Position numbers and translations under genes: made by a program
Shown here: piece after piece, positions 1-13,200 of the stretch
Layout of the letters: the number at the start of each line of letters is the position of its first letter
Position numbering within the stretch: position 1 is the first letter of the stretch
Assembly: GCA_011634665.1 (NCBI GenBank)
Contig: WAEK01000023.1
Coordinates: 248,001 to 312,000 of the forward strand
From: Mortierella sp. BCC40632
Taxonomy: Eukaryota > Mortierellomycota > Mortierellomycetes > Mortierellales > Mortierellaceae
Direction: 5' to 3'
Length of the DNA stretch: 64,000 bases
Notes under the pieces: model-generated
Databases searched by the model: none
What the model was told of the DNA's origin: nothing
Seen by the model: the letters and a program-made list of their open reading frames with translations, nothing else

Positions 1-42
1 TTTCTTTTATCTCGAAATAAACATGTCCAGCGAGCTACTTAC

Positions 43-3000
43 CCTGCGACAGCATTCACAATCATGACCATGCATCTGTTTGCGCTTGTCCTTGCGTCTT
101 TCCGTGTAATTGTAGATTCTCTTATCAGACTCTTGTTCCGCCTCATACCCTTGTCTCCATCCTTCATCCATATTGGAGCCATTCTGAGGATCCTGAAGAA
201 CATCTTCATCTACCCATTGTGGTATTTGCAGACGCTGTTCCCATGGACTTGAGCTACTGCCTCCACCAAAGTTATCTTGTTCATTTACAGATCGTGGTCG
301 GGTCATTCCTGGTCCCTCTGAAGGTCCTCCTTTCCAAGTCGAATGCCAACCAGTACGACCACCCTCCAATGTTTGGTTCGACTCGGATGGAACCTTGGCG
401 CCTAGGACTGGTGTTCCCTGAGCCTGAGCGGCCTGCCGCTGCTGTTGATACTCCTCACTATGACTTCTGAACCTACCCGGGTCTATAATAGCGCCTTGAA
501 GAGGGCTGTTGCCACTGCTAACAGCCGACTCCCGAGCAAGCTCATGCTCCGCTCTATACCGCATGTCGTGGCCTTGTAGATTCCGACTTGTCTGTCCTTC
601 CTGCCTCTCTGAAGCTGCAGCTACGCTGGTAGTAGTGGTCGTGGTCGCCAAGGCAGACTTGTGGGGAGGGGCAGATTCTTCGTCATCAGAATCAAACATG
701 GGAGAGGAAGATCGGTCCCTTTGCATTGTACGACGGAATCTCTCCATATCGATCTCTTGTCGATGAGGACGGCCTGCCGAGTCAATAGCAGCCGCTACAA
801 TAGCAGTAGTTGATTGTCTTTGTTTCGGCAATGTAGGTGATACTGGTGCCGAGATGGATCCTTTGATTGAGTTTGTAGTAGTCACGGGAGTTCTAGACTT
901 GGGAGTAGCTCCTGTAGACATCCACGGCAGTCGTCGTTGTCGATGTTGTTTCGATAAGAATAGCTCAGGGGAGCCAGGGCTGTCCAAAGGCTTGGTCATC
1001 TGTGTAGAAGACTGGGATTCGAGCCCAACCCCAGTGGATTCGGGTTGTTGTGCAAGAGGCTGTCCTTCATCCTCGGGTGCCATTGGGCTTTTACGAGAGC
1101 TGGTTTGTAGGTTAGGTCGCTCCACCTCGCCCGTTTTCCCATTTTCATCTTCATCTTCGTCTAGCTCGTCATCTGAGAGCGGGAGGAATAAACGGCGGTT
1201 TAGGGCAAGGTCCGACGGGAATGTAGGCGACATGGGAGGCGACTGAGTTAGCTCCATAGGCTCTTGCTCGGCCACGGCGGTTTCTGTGACCTCTACATCC
1301 ATATCATCCCTGTTATCTTTTCTCTCCGTATTCTGATCCGGTTTCTCTCTATCACCCTCGTTTTCGTCCTCTGTGTCCAGCACAAAGGCCTCCTCGCTTG
1401 GAACACCACCCTGCATCGCTCGAGTAGAATTGGAAGCGGACCGAGGCTGTTCAACTTCGTTTCCATCATCGCTTTTTTCATCCAGATCAATCAGTATATG
1501 TGGCTCGGATGAAGAGCCATCTCCAAATTTGACACTGTTGGAGAATGATGTGGTCCTTTTAGGTTTCCCCAAGGGTGTGGAGGACATGGAGGGCAAAGAA
1601 AAGGCTAAAGGGGCGATGGAAGGCACTGTATCGTTGATTTGCAAACTGAGACCGATTTGATTGTAAAGAGTGTTTTGTAGTGTCGTCGCTTGTCTTGACT
1701 CAGTACCCTCCTCGTCATTCTCACCATCTTCTGTAGACGAGAACCGAGCTCGACTTGAATGACCTTGATTGGTGTGGGCAGTCTCCTGTAGATGCATTGG
1801 TGCCGACTGCACACGTTCCCTCTGCAGAGGTAGAGATGGTTGCGAGAGAGTATCAAGTGATGACGGCATTGACATGGTCGAAAGCGAAATTGAATTCGTC
1901 GCCCTTGCTGCTATAGCTGCTGCTTTCATTCGCTTTTGGTGCTGGTGTTTTGCCATCTGTTCTTTCCACCGTTCCACCTTGACCTTGTACGCCTCCAATC
2001 CTACAACAAGTTTCTGATACCGCATCTCCAGGACTGAGTGCCTGTCTTCCGTGTATGTGCATTGTGCTTTCAGACTCTTGATAACCTCTTGACAGCCGCA
2101 AGAACACAATTCTGCCGTAGGAGAATGGATTACTGAGGGTGATAGGGGAGAAGATGCTGTCACTGAAGGCCTTGGTGAAGAGTCCCGAGTTCCTGCAATG
2201 GCTGTTGAATTACTCGCGCCAGCGATTGTTGAAGAAGACGGAGAAACTGGGTCATCAATAACAAATGGGTTGTTCTTTGTTGAATTGGGTCGATGGTTTG
2301 ACAATGGTAGGGTTGGTTCCCGCGACGATTTTGCCTTTGCACTGTGGTACCGCGTGCGGAGAAAATTGAATCAGTGATTGTAGAGTGAAATTCTAACATC
2401 ATGAAAAAAAGAACGTCTTTGGTCGAGCCTTCTGGAGCCAGATTTCCTACATTTGGTTCAGTAATTGTGAGAGTGTGTCGGCGACTGTCCTGAGCAGAAT
2501 AGCGTTTGTATCCTCAGTAGAGCGAGCGCTTGGTTTGTTCGTGACGGGTGAAGTCTGTCGAGATGAGGCCCCCGCATGGACATTTGTTGTTGTATTTGAC
2601 GGCGAGTTCCTGCTGCGGTCATGACGATTACGACCAGTAGCTGCACTAGCACCTGGCTCGGTATTTGATTGGGCTTCTTGGTCCTGAGTACGGAGAGCAT
2701 TCGAGACTTTGGATTGTAATTGTGTAAGATGATAGTTGATCAAGCTCCAATCTCTCTGGCAACCTTTGGCGATAGTGCACCATTCTATGGCATTGAGCTG
2801 ATGTTTGGTGATCAGGTTCTTGGATTCTTGTAGCCGTGATTCCAGGTCTAATCAGAGTTGGTTAACCGAGACAGAATGTAGACTGGTTAGGGCCAACAGC
2901 AAGGATAGCGAGTTGCTTGACAAGTCTGTTCAAAAGTTACCTCTCTCGCGGGTGACAAGCCTTTGGACTTTTTGGGTAGTGAGAGAAAGCATATCCTCGA

Positions 3001-3052
3001 CATCAAGCCGTAGAAAACCTACAGCTGCGGATGCTGCCGAGGTAGAGCCCAT
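43..3052 (-). CDS. CtIP/Sae2/Ctp1-like DNA-end resection factor (3' part outside window)
   Basis: Three exons are visible: 3052-2941, 2847-2451 and 2341-43. Phases close exactly and give 936 codons, then a strong GTAAGT donor at 42-37 sends the gene past the left edge. The last visible residues, ERRKDKRKQMHGHDCECCRR, match the start of the conserved C-terminal Sae2/CtIP domain (basic helix, then GHxCxxC). The rest of that domain, including the RHR motif, should lie outside. Exons 1-2 carry a predicted N-terminal helix (DMLSLTTQKVQRLVTRER then DLESRLQESKNLITKHQ), consistent with a tetramerisation coiled coil, and a second helix lies near the start of the third exon's product. The middle is long, disordered and rich in Ser/Thr-Pro, a likely CDK substrate. 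Family members stimulate the Mre11 nuclease in double-strand-break resection. The ATG at 3052 is the first in frame. The assignment rests mainly on the C-terminal motif; the poorly conserved middle gives no support. Confidence 0.72.
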
Positions 3053-4369
3053 TTTACTGGAAGTGGGGATGACTAAAAGGGAAGATCTGATGCTTAGTGT
3101 GCACCTTTCTATGTAGATGATGAGTGGAACTGAGGCGATTGGCTTTCAGATGTAATCCTGGTGTTGAAGGGTAGAATGGCGTCAGAGAGGCCTCATTGGC
3201 AGCAGCAGTCGGTAATGATCTTTCTTGGAGATGAGAGAAAGAGAAAGTGAAGGAGAAGGGAAAGGAATGGATCAACGGTTGGACATGTGAGAAGAAGGAT
3301 GAACCAAAAGTGAAATTAGGCACAGGTAGGACAGCCTCATGAGCCAAGAACCGACAATTTGGGTTCTCCCTCCGCCACTCGAGCAATTTTTGGTGGCAAC
3401 CAACTACGTACACAAACGGAACGCGTCCTGTAGTGTCATGGTGTCTTGCCAAGAGGCACATCATTTCCCCTCCCCTCTTTTAACGCTCGCTTTCTCTTAC
3501 AAACATCGGCTTGGCTTGGTATCGATGGCCAAGCAAGGAAAATGCCCCGTTCTTCTTTTTGCTTGAGATGCGACAAAGCAGTTACAGGCAAGAGAGCAAC
3601 GGGGTCTCCCTTATTTCTCATCAGACTAAGCTTTTTTGGGTGAAGCCGTTTGGGTTGGGTCAAGTCATGGAAGGTGAAGCGAACCCATGCTTTTAGATTT
3701 TTTTTTTTTTTTTTTTTCCCAGAATAAAATGGGAAGGGTGAGATGACCGAGAGGACCTTATGAACAGCCATCAGGCTTCCTTTCTTCCTCCCTCCTTCTT
3801 CTTCCTCCTCCTCCTCCTCCTCTTCTTTCTCCTCGGCGTCGGGGGACAAGAACTACACAAATTTGTGGAGTCTGTGGGGAGAAAGGGAGCTTTTTACCGT
3901 GAGAAATTCTCTAAAGGAGGAACTAAAAAAAAAAAAAAAAAATTGAACACACAGAGCAAGAGGACGAGATGTAAAAGGAACCGATAATCCCGCCGCGAAA
4001 AAAAAAAAGATAAAAGGGGAAGGCAGTGCTCCTCTTTCCATCATTGATGGTGTCTCTTTCCTTCCTCCCAGCCACATGTCTCAGTTCCTTGTTTTTTTTT
4101 TTTTTTTTTTTTTTTTGAAAACCAGGGACCATCAAGACCATGAAAAAAAAAAAAAAATAGTAGAAGGCTACAAAAAAATAATAACAATAATAAAAACAGA
4201 CTATACACAACCCAAAGGGACATTAGAGCAATGTCCTTTGGTAAAGAAAAGAAATAAAGAAGGGAAGGCAACGATCAAAAGGCAAGGAAGGGAGGGAGAG
4301 AGGTCTTTTGCTTTTTTTTGTCATTTCCTTTTTTCTTTTTTTTTTTTTTTCTTCTTCAGTATGCTACTG

Positions 4370-4403
<34 letters not shown>

Positions 4404-4419
4404 ATAACAAGGGATTGCT
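3053..4419. other. Intergenic region with homopolymer tracts
   Basis: This lies upstream of the CtIP-like gene and downstream of the hypothetical gene at 4420. It holds A/T homopolymers (for example near 3697-3718, 4090-4116 and 4371-4400) and a CTC-rich stretch at 3783-3836. Short open frames here are low complexity and none resembles a known protein. It presumably contains the 5' UTR and promoter of the CtIP-like gene. Confidence 0.6.
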
Positions 4420-6417
4420 TCACGCATGAACCTCCTTGGATGGAAAGGTACCATCATTCACAGCTCCAAAGGAAGGATGATTCAGCTTGGCAGGAGAAGA
4501 TCCTCCTCCTACTCCTCCAACACTCCCAAATCCTCCACCCGTTCCAAAATGCGAGGGAATCGCCGCCGCCGCCGCCGCTGCCGCCAACGGTGTCGACGTC
4601 CGGAAGAACGATGCTGCTCCGCCCGTACCACCTGCAGAACCTAGATTCGACACTGAGGCCGACACTGCTCCGGACGCTCCTGTGCCAGACCCATGTGAAT
4701 TGAGGTTACCCCCTGAATGTTGCTGGAGTCGGTCCTTGCCGATGGTTATTCCGATGCCAACTCCCATAGGTCCTGGACGGGTCGAATTCTGTTGTTGCTG
4801 TTGTTGTTGATGCTGGAAATGATGACTCTGGTTCATGGGCAGGACCCCTGTTGACCGCGCTCTCTCCATCTCCAGTCTCGGTCGAGCAGAGGGTGCCAAT
4901 GAACCCGTTGAGCCCGTCGTGGCCGTAGTCGTGCCTGCTGTATTCGAATCTGAATGGGACATATTCGAAAACGGAAAGAGCAAATGCGAGGGGGAGGCCC
5001 CACCGGCAGCAGCAGTACTCACATTCGTGCCTCCGCTAGGTCCATGACTGCTAGAGTTGGGGACAAGTCCCGAGTGCTGGGAGAGTGGGAGAATGAATGG
5101 AGAGACAGGTGCAGTATGGATCAATGCCGACCCTGGACTGGACATAGACCGTTCCATAGATGTTAGCCCACCAGCAGCTTCCTTGCGTAAATAGGGAGGA
5201 AAGATTTCCTTCAATGGCATCGGTGATCCATTCCTACTGAGTGCCGCCAGTTCCTGATGACTGAGGAGATGGTGATGGTGGGCGGGGTGGTGGCTATGTG
5301 GTTGTAGCTGTGGCGGATGAGGCATTGGGTTCTCCTGCTGAGGAGAGGCGAATGAGGTAGGCAACTCTGTGTGTAGTCCATCAGCGGATCCTCCTGATAA
5401 GGGGGTTGGGGTCGATGTGCCCGATGCAGCGTCTGACCGACGACGACCAAACATGTGTGTAGGACTCTCGACACTGGCGTGACTCGACGTTCCACCTGAT
5501 CCCGTGCTTCCATTCGTTGCAGCTCCGGGCAGCGAGAGCCATGGGATGCTGGCCAGGGTCCCTCCTGCGAGACGATGAGGATGGTGGTCATGGTCATAGA
5601 GCTTGGCCATAAAGGCAGGCGAGTGGGTCGCAGAGCGGAGCTGCTGAGCCTGCAGCTGCTGACCTGCTTGTGAGTGGTCGGTGGTGGCAGAGATAAAGGG
5701 AGACGAAGGCATCGTCCTTGGACCTTTGACTGGCAGTCCAGACGATGTGGCCGAGACCGAGTGTGCATTATTGTTGCTTATCTGGCTGTTCTTGAGACTT
5801 GCCGAGGTTGGAGTCAAGGTCGAGGTCGAGGCTGGAGAGGCTTGGTCGATCCGATCCTCAAAGGCGCTGGTTGGGGGCAGAGCCGACGCCGACGTTGATC
5901 GCGTGATCAGCGTGGGTTTGGAGAGGTCCCTCGGCTTTACAATGCCGGTGGCGGCTACTGGCTTTGTCATGGATGATGAATCTGAGACCGCCGCTGGTTG
6001 CCGGTGCTCCAGCTCCCGCTGTCGAAGTACTCGCTTGTGATGCTCATGAGCCTCGCGTAAGGTCTCTGTATCAGCCTGTTCAGACCATTAGTAAGGTTAG
6101 GTTGTGAATAATGCCCTTTCAGCAAGTGGTCCCAATCTGAGGAGAGAGAGAGAGAGAGAGAGAAGAGAGAAGGAGAGAGAGAGAGAAAGGGAGAGACTGA
6201 GGAGTAGAGAGTGCTGGGAAAAAGCAGTGGGCAAGGTGTGTGGGGTCGCTTCTTCTCCACATTCGGGCGGAGTTCGTTTGTATGGGAGGACGAACGGTCG
6301 ACATGGCAGAGGAGAGAAAAGCAAATGAGGAAACCAATGGATGTGGAGGAAGGATGAGAGAGCTTTTTTTTTTTTTTTTTAAGAGTCTCTTACCTGGACA
6401 CCGTAGATAGTTTCCAT
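4420..6417 (-). CDS. Hypothetical Ser/Gly/His-rich protein
   Basis: I do not recognise this gene. The model has two exons: 6417-6394 encodes METIYGVQ and ends at GTAAGA, and 6075-4420 starts after a CAG acceptor. Together they encode 559 aa. The frame is open upstream of the internal Met at 5970, which is why I extend it to the small first exon. Residues 9-30 (TETLREAHEHHKRVLRQREL region) look helical and basic. The remainder is disordered: Ser/Thr-Pro clusters, a His-rich patch (HSHHPAHHHHLLSH), a seven-residue Gln run, an Ala run (nine residues) and Gly-rich segments near the C terminus. No catalytic or membrane features are visible. The 318-nt intron contains a GA repeat. A regulatory or scaffold role would be guesswork. 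Confidence 0.6.
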
Positions 6418-7204
6418 CGTGGTTATTTAAAAAGTTGAGTCGTATCAAGTACACATTACGACAGGGAACTGGTGGAGCACTCTTCAATATGAAGGAGAAG
6501 GTAAACCTCAATTTTTTTAAATTTTTTTCTTTCTTGGTTGCGTGTGTTCCCTTCGGTCAAAAGATAAAAGCAGATGTTGTTTTGGGGTCAAGACTATTAA
6601 CAAAGGGCAGAACAGTGTTTTGTAATAGAGCAAGAAGAGGATGGATGCCGTAGGGATAAAAAAAAAAAAAAAAAGCGGGGTGCTTGTGGCAATGTTCAAT
6701 GTCAAAGAGGGGTGGCATGCAAATGGCTGGTTGGATAATGACGACAAGATTGCCAGCAAAAGAGAAAAAGTGAGAGAGGTTTTTGTAAAAGAAAAAAAAA
6801 AAAATGAGGAGCAGTCTCAGTGCCCATTTTGGAATCAACTCCGACTCTTGGTCCAAGCGCATCGCGCGTTCTGCTCCCCTCCTCCTCCTCTTCCTCCCCG
6901 CGCCTCCGCCCCTTCTTACCCTTTTCGTTCCCACCCTCGGTTTGTCCAATGCAAGATGCATAATCGCCGAATGAACAACAGCGAAACGCGCTCTTCCTCC
7001 TCCTCCTCCTCCTCCCCCTCCCCCTCCTACTCCTACTCCGCCCTCCCCTCCTCTCAAAGAAAAATCTACACAGGCAAGTGTCATCAGTCCATGTGGATGA
7101 TAAAAAGTAATATGTTTTATTCGGGGTATCCTTGAATCTCTTTTCTGCGGTTCATCTCGAGGTGGTTCTCGCTCATCCTCCCTCCCTCCTTTTTTCTTCT
7201 TTCA
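6418..7204. other. Intergenic region, promoter side of the 6417 gene
   Basis: Between the start of the hypothetical gene and the stop of the Tao3-like gene, both on the minus strand. It contains A-runs at 6658-6674 and 6789-6804 and a CTC-rich block at 6872-7040. No credible gene. Confidence 0.55.
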
Positions 7205-10200
7205 TTATACAGCACCTGGTGGCATACTTCCATGTCGTGCCAATCCTACTGGCCCTCCTCTCTCATGAGTCACTCTCTTGGACGAAGGAGACGTTGGTAT
7301 CGATCCTGGTCGAGACCCTGCTCTTGAACTTGGACGTGAGCTTGGTTGTGACGTAGGTTGAGAGTCCATAGGCGACTGATATCCTCCTGTGAACCTGCCG
7401 GGACCCCCCGTCATCACAGCTCCTCCACTCATCATTCCATCCAAACTCGCCCTTCCTACAGGATAAATCCCATTGTTAGGAATGCTTCGGTACTCAAAAC
7501 TGTTCTCGCGTGTTTTGACCCCTTCGTACCGGCCAGAGGAATAAGGTGGCTGCTGTGGTAGATGCTGTTGCTGTGGAAGGTACTGATGAAGATATTGACT
7601 GTGGTACTGATTGACACTCATAGGAGGATGTTGGACAAGGTATGGATTCGTATCGTAATCCTCATCCTCACTCCCAGTTGAGTCATCGTCATAATCATCA
7701 TCATCCTCGTTATCTGAGGGTGAGAGCAACAAGTCCTCACAACTGGCTTGTATCTGTTGACCAACCATACTCCTTCCAACACTCGCATTTCCTCGGCTAG
7801 TCATAGGACCGCCGTATCCCGGGGTTGACATGGCAATTGAGCTCGAATTACTACCGGTATTACTGCTTCCAGTTCGACGGTGACCACTAATTCTTGGGCC
7901 ATTGTTTCTTCCACCACTAGTGGATCGCGTCAGGTGATGGGAGCCATTGCCTCCACCCATACTCATGGTGCTGCTGGACCCTGATCCTGATCCTGACCCT
8001 CCTCCAGAGGAACGCTGGACACGATGTCCTTGTCCAGGAGCGAACAGTCGCATCCGACTGTTGCTACTTCCAACGCCAGAGCTACCCCCAATCGACGGTG
8101 CCTTTCTGTCCCCTACAGATGCAGTATCCGCAGCCATTGTCCCTGATACTGTTGTCGCATCAGGTCCTGGTCCGGAAGTCAAGGTGTTATTATCAATTCC
8201 CGGAACAGGAGATCCCAATCTAGGGGGCACTCTTGTTCTGGAGCTAGCCTCATTCTCCAATTCGGGGGTAACAAACGAAGCCGAAGGCTCAAGCAAGAGA
8301 GATGTTCGGATGGATGAATAGGATCGGTTGATGGACAGGCTCTTGTTCAAGATTTCAGCCGCCATGAGCGTAGTGGACGACTCTTCCTCCTCATCCTCTA
8401 CAATTCGATCACGATGGGCCATCGAATAAAAAGACCCAAACCCGTCTCGACTACCCTTGCTTCCATGACGAGATCGCCGTTGATGTTGTGGATGAGGTAA
8501 ATGCTGTGAATCACCTCCTTGGTTATGGATTTGCTGTTGGTGGTATTGTTGCTGTTGCTGGTGGTAAAGCTGACCGTTGTCCATTCCCATTGATGCAGAG
8601 TCTAAGCCAAGTCCTTCAATCGGTCTGCCACCATAGGCATCAAAATAGTGTCGCTGCTGTGCCATCTCTGCATCCTGCCCTTGGTCCTCTAGACCATAGT
8701 CTGGATGATCACTCCACTGGCTCTGAAGCGAAGGGTTCAAGTACACATGGGACAGTCCAAGTCCTCCAGCACTTTCACGCTTTCCTCCAATTTGTGCGCT
8801 CTCAGCAAAATGTTCTGTCAAGTCATCGAGTGCCGAAACTAGCTGGCCATACTGACCTTCACCTCCATTCATCTCCTCACGGTCATACAGGCTATACACA
8901 CCTCCAAAGCTCTGATCCATTCCTAGCAAAGAGCTGTCCTGGTCCACAAAGTCGATATCCGGGAGAGGGTGGTGCTGTTGATATTGATCACCGATAGGAT
9001 ATCCAGTATTTAGCTCATGATCAGCTAGCAGCTCAACACCTGCTCCCCAGTAGCCTGTGCCTGTGCATGTCAGCACTACAGCATTCACGTTGGCTCGGGT
9101 CGTTTGCCAGAAATGCTCTCTCTTGGGATCCGACGTCGAGGTCGCAGAGGTGGCAGTCGCCTGCGATGCCATTGCTGACGCCAATGATCCTAATGATGGT
9201 GATGGCATTAAGCCCTGCTGGAGTTGCTGCTGCTGCTGCTGTTGCGATAGTCCTGGCTGCTGGGGCAAAAGATGATGGTGATCAGCCAGCGGTCGCCGTT
9301 CCAGGCCTGTCCCTCCTCCAAGGATGCCCTTAGTCATATCCTCAAAATTAAGTCCTGGACTCTGTGCATCCAAAGGAACCCGAATCTTGAAGATTTCGGC
9401 CGACTGCTCGGATAGATTCATCGTTGCATCCAATACCTCTAGCGCTTCAGAAGCAAAATCTGCCTGCAACAACAGCCGCAACAATGGCATTACGAGCTCT
9501 GGTCCAATTTCCAAGAGCTCTGTCCGGGTTGTGTCCACAAGCGGAAGGAGTAGCTTAAGACACCGGAGCGCCTTGTGCTTGTACATGTTGTTGCTATTGT
9601 AGAGCAATCGCATAAAGAACACAATGGTTTCTGCTTGGAGGCTCGGGACAAAGAGGTCTCTCAACAGGTTGGCGACCTGTTTCCAAAAGTCTTCCTGAGT
9701 TCGGAAGAGCGACTTCATATAGAGGCTAAGCAAATGAGAAATATTGCTGAATCCGTCCCGGTCAGCAATAGCCGCGATATCTTGAGCCCATTGAATACAG
9801 TCCTCGTTCACGTCGTTGGTCTCCAGTCCATGTACAAGAATAGGAAGTACACCATAGAATAAAAAGACGACTCGTGAATTGGAAGCATCCATCAGGGCAT
9901 CCTGCGAGACAAACATAGTTTTTCTCAACAATCTCAACGAGAGTTGTTCCGTCATAGTCGATCGAAGGCCCTTCAAAAGGAGCGGCTGGATACCCATAAA
10001 GTTACTATCCCAATGTGGAGGGAACGATGCAAGTAGCGACTCCAGAGTGGAGGCATCCAACAGGTCTAGTCGACTCGTCACAGCTTCCAGGATCTTGAGC
10101 CCCTCGAGGTACTCCTGGTCGTGACCCGTATAGAGACAAGCGATCGAGCCCCAGAAGATTTGCGGGAATTGCTTCATCTGAGCCGTATCAAAGACTTCAA

Positions 10201-13200
10201 TGACAGATTGAAGTGAAATAAGAATCTCCATTGCAAACGCCTGAATCTCTTGACTCTTGTCCGCAATCGTATTCGACAGGCGAGCCAACATATCGGCTAG
10301 CATGTTTTGGTTGAAGCCTGGCGCAAGAGCGCGGAAGATCTGAAAGGATCGGCAGGCAAAGTGTGGAACAGGGCAAGCTGTCGCCCATTGGAGTGCTGTC
10401 TCGCCCCATTGTTGACGAATCTCCACCTCAGAGACCTGAAAGACATGAAGGGTACGGAAGACAAGCGACTCAAGCTCAGGAGACTCGCGCTTATTGAGAC
10501 TGATACTGTCATCATATGCCCAGAGAGGCTTTCCTTCTTTGGTGTTCAGGAACTCGACCAAATCCGTTGCTTGGTTAAAGACTTCCATTGTTCCAGACTC
10601 TCGAATGATGATGGAGTGAATCAAGTGCACCAGGAGCGACCTAGTCTGGTCGCAAATGAGAGCCGTGTAGTGGTCCAACTGTACAAAGAGGGCCTGCAAC
10701 AGTAGCGGTAGATGACGTCGGAGTTCTGCTCCAGCCTCGACAGCTAGATCCACCAAAAGGACCGTTGCCAGTTGTCCTCGAGAGAAGGCCGGTTGTTTTG
10801 CTGAGCCAGTGGTCAAGCTGTCCAAGTTGGCAATGTATCGATCGCTCTCGTTTGGAGGTTTGACGTCGGTTCGCTCTTGCTTTGATTTAGGAATCATTGT
10901 ATTGGGTGAGATCTGTTTGATCAAAATATTGACCATTTCTGAACGAGCAGATGTACGCCCCAGGAACACGATCACCTTTTTGGCAGCATAAACGAAACTT
11001 GGGTTTCGTTTCTCGAGTCCCAGGTCCAGGAGGAAGAAGATGATGGGCTGAATGTTTTCAAAGTTGTCGCCTGCAACCAATTGAACCCACAGGTGCTCAA
11101 TTTCCTTGACATACTCATCTCCATACTTGACTGTCAGGTAGAACAGGTTTGTGAGGATTTCAAATGTCGACGCCAGTCCTTCCTCGGATTTGAACGCAAG
11201 ATCTACATTTCCAACCCAGGGTGCCATGTAGTAGAGCATCTCGCCTCGCCAGCTACACTCAACTTCGTCAAACCGCATCATTGCTTCTGACAAGAATGCA
11301 TAGGTCTGTTCAGCTCTCTCTTGTGCCAATCTGGCCGAGAGGACATACTGCGCTTGTCTGTAGATCGTCGGTAGCTTGTTCACAATCCCGATTTCGTATT
11401 CTCCTGCACAGGGCTCAAGGAAATACTGTGCTTCGACTGCCTTCAAGAGCTTGATAGCCAGTGTTCGGATCAATATCCTGGGGTCACCACACATGAACAG
11501 TGCCAGACTGAGCATCTCATGGATCGCACATGGGAAGTTGGGTACTCGTAAGTAAATGTCCACAATTGCTGAAAAGTGACCTTGAATAAACTTTTTGGAC
11601 ATGTCTCCAGTATAGCACCGGTGCAGCGCAACATCGATCAACTTTTTCTTGTCTTGATTATGGATCAGCAAGGCCTCCAGCGCATTCCTAGAATAGAGAA
11701 CAAGAGATTTAGATGTAAGCCGTTAGGACTACGCTGAGGTTGTTTTTTTTTTTTTTTTTTTTTTTAAAAAAATTACATCGAAGGATGGTGCAATCTTTCG
11801 ACAACTTACTGGGCAATGGCGTGGTAGCGCTCATCTGGACTGCGAAAGACACTCGCGATCCAACTAAACAATTCGTCTGGCTCAAAGTTGGTTCGGTTCC
11901 TATCGGGTCGCTGAGCTGCTGTTGGGTTGCTAATTGGACCTTGCTGTGAGAGAGTACAGCGGCATTTTTTTTTTTTTTTTTTTCAAAGAAAAAAAAAAAG
12001 TTGGATATGGGTGAGAAACTACACCATAAGAATAGAGTCCAGGTATGGGCGATTAATTGTGTCTGCATGGTACTTACACAAAGGGAGGCCATGGCTCGCA
12101 ATGCTGCCAACTCTAGTGCAGACTTTTCTTCCATCTGTGCCTCATTCGACGTATCGAGACCAAACCAAAAGATTTTGCCACCTGTGTTATAGCCTTCCAT
12201 ATCACGGGCACTACTTGTATGCTGACGATGACCATACCACTCTTCAAATAAGCGGAACAGTGCTAACCTCACTTCAAAAACCATGATGTCTGGATTGTCA
12301 ATCTGCGAGATACCATTGTAGAAATGACAGACAAACACACAGTAGTGAGTTCGCAGGTTCACAAAGTCCCAATCATGCTGCACCTCGGCATCTAAGAAAA
12401 ACATCAATGTCTCTCGAATGTAGTTCTTGAGAGTGGTAGTGATGTTCTCATCGTGTGCCAACGCTGGGTTCTTGAGTAATGGTCCTGTTAGCGCAAAGAC
12501 ATGTGCTATCTCAGCTCGGAGTCGATCCGCTCTCTTGTTCCTCTTGCCCTGATAAGGAGGCTTGATCGCGTTGGATTTTGTCCTGAATTCGTCATGGTCA
12601 TTCGAATTAAACGCATGAATATCTTCAAGCAAGGCCTTGTACAAGTGGACATTGATTCGTCCTAGCGAATAGACAACAGACTCTCGGATGACACCACGGT
12701 CACTAAAAAGCAAAGGGAGAACCAGTCGGAAGAGATCTCGTGCGCAAGTGATGTTCTCAGTAGGAGCAGACTTTTTACGGCCATGCCCTTTTGTGGCAGG
12801 AGATTGATGCTCCTGACGAACCATTGTCGAACAGACAAAAATTAGATACATCCTCCATTGCTCCACCATATCATCTGTAGCCATCTGTGTAGTCTTGTTC
12901 GTGAATCGAGATGCCAAGGTGTTGTTCAAGGCCAAATCTGTGGTGGTCATGATTGCAGGGTAGTATTGCATCAACCGCTTCCCAACTGTATCCAAGCATG
13001 CCTCACAGAGATCGGGAAAGTGATGGAAAATCTTGGTAATCAAGAGCGGGAAACACTGGCGCCAGATCCCAACATCGACTTTGTTGTCACTGCCTGCAAG
13101 GAGCGAAAAGACTTCAGTCGGGCCCTCTCGGTGATGGATCTGTAGTCGGATAAGCTCATTCAACGCCAGTGGAGAGTCCTTTAGAGCGTTTCCATACGCA

